From Liolophura sinensis (Eukaryota; Mollusca; Polyplacophora; Chitonida; Chitonidae), in NCBI RefSeq assembly GCF_032854445.1, contig NC_088295.1:7318501-7382500 (forward strand): 64,000 nucleotides of DNA. Reading direction: 5' to 3'. Positions within the stretch are counted from its first letter, which is position 1, and each line of letters opens with the position of its first letter. The notes beneath the pieces were generated by a model that searched no databases, was not told where the DNA came from, and saw nothing but the letters and a program-made list of their open reading frames with translations. The position numbers were made by a program, and so were the translations under genes. Of the stretch, positions 61,005 to 64,000 are shown piece by piece.

Positions 61005-61460
61005 CGGCCACTTGGCTTACTGTATGCTCGGCTGTCATCGCCATATCCGTTGTGTACCACAGCGTGCAGTATGTTCGGCTCTTATCCCTTATATTCCTTG
61101 TGTACCCCAGTATGCAACGTGATCATCTGCCACCCCCTTGTGTGTAACTCAGTATGCAGTATGAAGGGTTCTGATCCCTTATATTCATCGTGTACCTTAT
61201 GATAGTACCTGATGGTATGATTGCCTGCCACCCTTTTTGTATAACCCAGTGTACCGTATGCTCAGGTCCCCTGCCTTGCACGCATTGAGTACCCCAGTAT
61301 GTGCATGTAGTATGATTAGCTGCCATCCCTTCTGTGCTTGATAACCCACGTTTTCTGTGCCCTTGTGTTCGTCCGCATGTCTTGGGTGCTCAGCGTGATC
61401 TACTGTCACTATAACCAGATTACATGTACCTGTATGTTGTAGTACCCTTTTCCGTGCCCT
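61005..61460. repeat. degenerate ~60-bp repeat
   Basis: Decayed units around TGTGTACCCCAGTATGCAGT and ATGATCATCTGCCACCCCTT, alternating with CCTTATATTCCTTGTGTACC. Confidence 0.6.
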
Positions 61461-62224
61461 TTTATGTATGCAGGTTGTCCTGAATGCTCAACTACTCTCC
61501 TCTTGACTCCTCTTGTTCTTAGATACATTTGTAGTGTAACGTTATCTATAGTTCGTGTATACACTCTGTTATCTCACCATAGTATTTCCGCCTCTCCTAA
61601 TGCATTGAGCTGCCTAACCCTAGTTAATGTTACATGGCCTTATGGTTCACAGAGACATGTTCGCGGTTTTATGATTCGTTGCGCCTTTGTCCTCGATGCG
61701 TCGAACTATTTTAGTTCCAACTTGGTGTATTTTAGTCCCTACCTTATCACTTGCGTGAGCTGCTAAAGTAATGGCACCCGCTTACACCATTGACAGGCAA
61801 GAGAAAGCTTTAAGCCAATATTTCTAGTTTCGTGTCTACACATTCTTCAGAAAACTAAATATATAGTGTTCATCCGATGAACGCTGCATGCTTGTTCGTC
61901 TCGAGGTGACGATTATTATTCCAGATGGAAATCTTGCCCCTGTATTGTTGGCACATCAAAGCCGACGAATCATGAGCCAAAAGTTTATTTGTTGCAAACG
62001 TGACAAAAGTTGACACCAAAATAAATATGTACGTGTTAATATCTTTAGGGAACCTTTATTTTAATCACCGATTTACATTTATAACTCTATTTTTTTATAT
62101 TTTGTTTTCATTGAAGATAAACACGTCATTTGAAAATCACATTAAATTACTTAAAATGAAAATTGTCAACGACACTGTGGAGAAACCAGTGTCTGAATTC
62201 CTTTGTGTCAGTTTATATACATAG
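61461..62224. other. unique non-coding DNA
   Basis: No recognised gene. The open frames at 61464-61766 and 62000-62224 lack family similarity and splice context. Confidence 0.45.
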
Positions 62225-63095
62225 TACATATAAAAATCAAAATGTTAACACCCTGGAGTTGTTATCTTCAGAAATCAAATTGACAAGTTTAGCGCCCTTG
62301 AAAGTAAAAATCCACATTTTAACAGCTTATAGTGTTGTTAGAAGTAAAAGTCAGTATTTCAACAGGCCTAGTGTTATTACAATTACATGTATAGAAATCA
62401 ATATTTTAACAGGATATAGTATTGGTACCTTGATAAACCAGTGTGTTTACAACCTAGCGCTGCTACCTTCAGAAACCAACATGTTTACAGCCTGGTGTTT
62501 CTGCATGTACCATCAGAAACCAACATGTTTGCAACCTAGTGTTGCTACTTTCACGAACCAACACGTTTACAACCTAGTGTTTTTACTTTCAGAAACAACA
62601 TGTTTACAACCTAGCGTTGCTACCTTCAGAAACCAACATGTTTACAGCCTGGTGTTTCTGCATGTACCATACGAAACCAACATGTTTGCAACCTAGTGTT
62701 GTTACTTTCAGGAACCAACATGTTTACATCCTAGTGTTGCTACCTTCAGAAACCAACATGTTTACAACCTAATGTTGTTACCTTCAGAAACCAACATGTC
62801 CCCGACGAGGTGTTGCTACCTTCAGAAACCAGCATGTTTACAACCTAGTGTTGGTACCTTCAGAAACCAGCATGTTTACAACCTAGTGTTGGTACCTTCA
62901 GAAACCAGCATGTTTACAACCTAGTGTTGGTACCGTCAGAAACCAGCATGTTTACAACCTAGTGTTGGTACCTTCAGAAACCAGTATGTTTACAACCTAA
63001 TGTTGGTACCTTCAGAAACCAGCATGTTTACAACCTAATGTTGGTACCTTCAGAAACCAGCATGTTCCCGACGAGGTTTTGCTGCATTCAGTGGT
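62225..63095. repeat. 38-bp minisatellite
   Basis: About 22 units of 38 bp: ACCTTCAGAAACCAGCATGT, TTACAACCTAGTGTTGGT. The units at 62820-63060 are nearly identical, while those before 62450 are decayed, giving a young-to-old gradient. CCCCGACGAGGT and CCCGACGAGGT variants mark units near 62799 and 63066. Confidence 0.92.
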
Positions 63096-64000
63096 CAGCG
63101 TATGATTTTCCTCAATAGCCCGAAGTGACAGGTTTATGTAATCATTCCTGAGATATTTGGGAACTATTTTCATTCATAACCATCCAGAAATCCAGAAATC
63201 ATTGGTTTATTATTACGTTTATGAGACACATCATGTCTGACTACAAGAATAGATTTATACAACATGCTCGTGCGGCAATTCAAGCGTGGTGGCTACACAT
63301 TCCCATCAACAAAGTGGCTTCACATAGACACTGGTTACGTGGCGTGATATCTCTAAAACTTTTCATCTTAGATTGAAAAGGTTGAGATATTGTGTACGTC
63401 TGTCAATGTATTTTTTTATTCTCTTTCTCTTTAATGTCAAATTCGAACGACGGCTTTTCCACCCAACATCCAGGCCCACAGGACAACGAGTTCTTGTGCA
63501 AGTACCATCATAACTAGGTAAAGTCGTCACTTAATCGTTAAGAGCATTTCACTGAGTTGATTTCAGGTCTAATAACACAAAATGACAGAAACTGGATAGT
63601 CACAGAAGAGGCATTTGTCGAGGCGACAATATTCCGTTTACACCTTCAGAGGGTGGTTGGGGCAAATGAGTGACAGTACGCAATATTCATGTGAAATCTC
63701 TGATATTTATCAGGTTTTTCATAAGCCAAGATGGCTATCCGAAGCAGGTGTAAAGACTGACCTGACCAACATCATTGATTATTACTTGCGAATACCTGCA
63801 ATGAGACTACTTTTCGGAAATCTATTCATTACCATAGCTCTTTGCCGTCTAGATGGCTAACATTCTCTGAACACTATATGGGTCACCAACTCATCATATT
63901 CTTACGTTTAATGCGACCCAGAAATGTCACATCAGATCTTCAATCCCTCTTTAAAAAGTTCCCGATGTTCAGGTATGGTTTGCATTATGGGGCGCTGAAT
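63096..64000. other. unique non-coding DNA
   Basis: Nothing recognised up to the window edge. The open frame at 63615-63860 shows no family similarity. Confidence 0.45.

Overview
The window is eukaryotic, intron-rich and repeat-dense, with no operons or prokaryotic signals. Two gene families point to a lophotrochozoan, most likely a mollusc. One is a pair of secreted tyrosinase-like proteins ending in chitin-binding domains, the type seen in shell matrix and periostracum. The other is a mitochondrial medium-chain acyl-CoA synthetase. Many tRNA-derived SINEs also look like those I remember from molluscs. The species cannot be named from sequence alone.

Layout. 1-9.9 kb: no gene; minisatellites with 27-, 67-, 31/155- and ~45-bp units, plus SINEs. 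10.0-15.4 kb (+): tyrosinase-like gene 1, four exons, 807 aa. 16.9-20.5 kb (-): tyrosinase-like gene 2, four exons, 748 aa, in tail-to-tail orientation. The two genes share exon layout and intron phases (0, 2, 1), so they are an inverted duplicate pair. 21.1-23.1 kb: a 105/99-bp satellite upstream of gene 2, interrupted by a SINE. 23-31 kb: mostly unique non-coding DNA with SINEs. 31.3-54.1 kb (+): an ACSM-type acyl-CoA synthetase in at least 12 exons, with introns swollen by minisatellites; the largest is a 5.6-kb array of 83-bp units. A 200-N gap (53427-53626) probably hides the missing C-terminal exons. 54.1-64 kb: no recognised gene; minisatellites (30 and 38 bp), SINEs and unique DNA.

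How the genes work. Each tyrosinase-like gene encodes a signal peptide, a tyrosinase domain, a second Cys/Tyr-rich domain, a Thr-rich mucin-like linker and a ChtBD2 (peritrophin-A) domain: a secreted protein that should bind chitin. By eye, both have lost copper ligands. Gene 1 keeps three of six (HisA2, HisA3, HisB2). Gene 2 keeps the full CuA set and HisB3 but has Gln at HisB2 and a displaced HisB1. They may be structural pseudoenzymes. The ACSM gene is an unrelated mitochondrial metabolic gene.

The least ordinary signal is in the ACSM gene. Three of its introns carry minisatellites whose units are copies of the adjoining exon-intron junction (the exon 3 donor, the exon 8 acceptor and the exon 9 acceptor). 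Real splice sites therefore sit beside rows of decoys. All exon boundaries were placed by eye from GT/AG sites, phase and protein homology; no transcript evidence was available.
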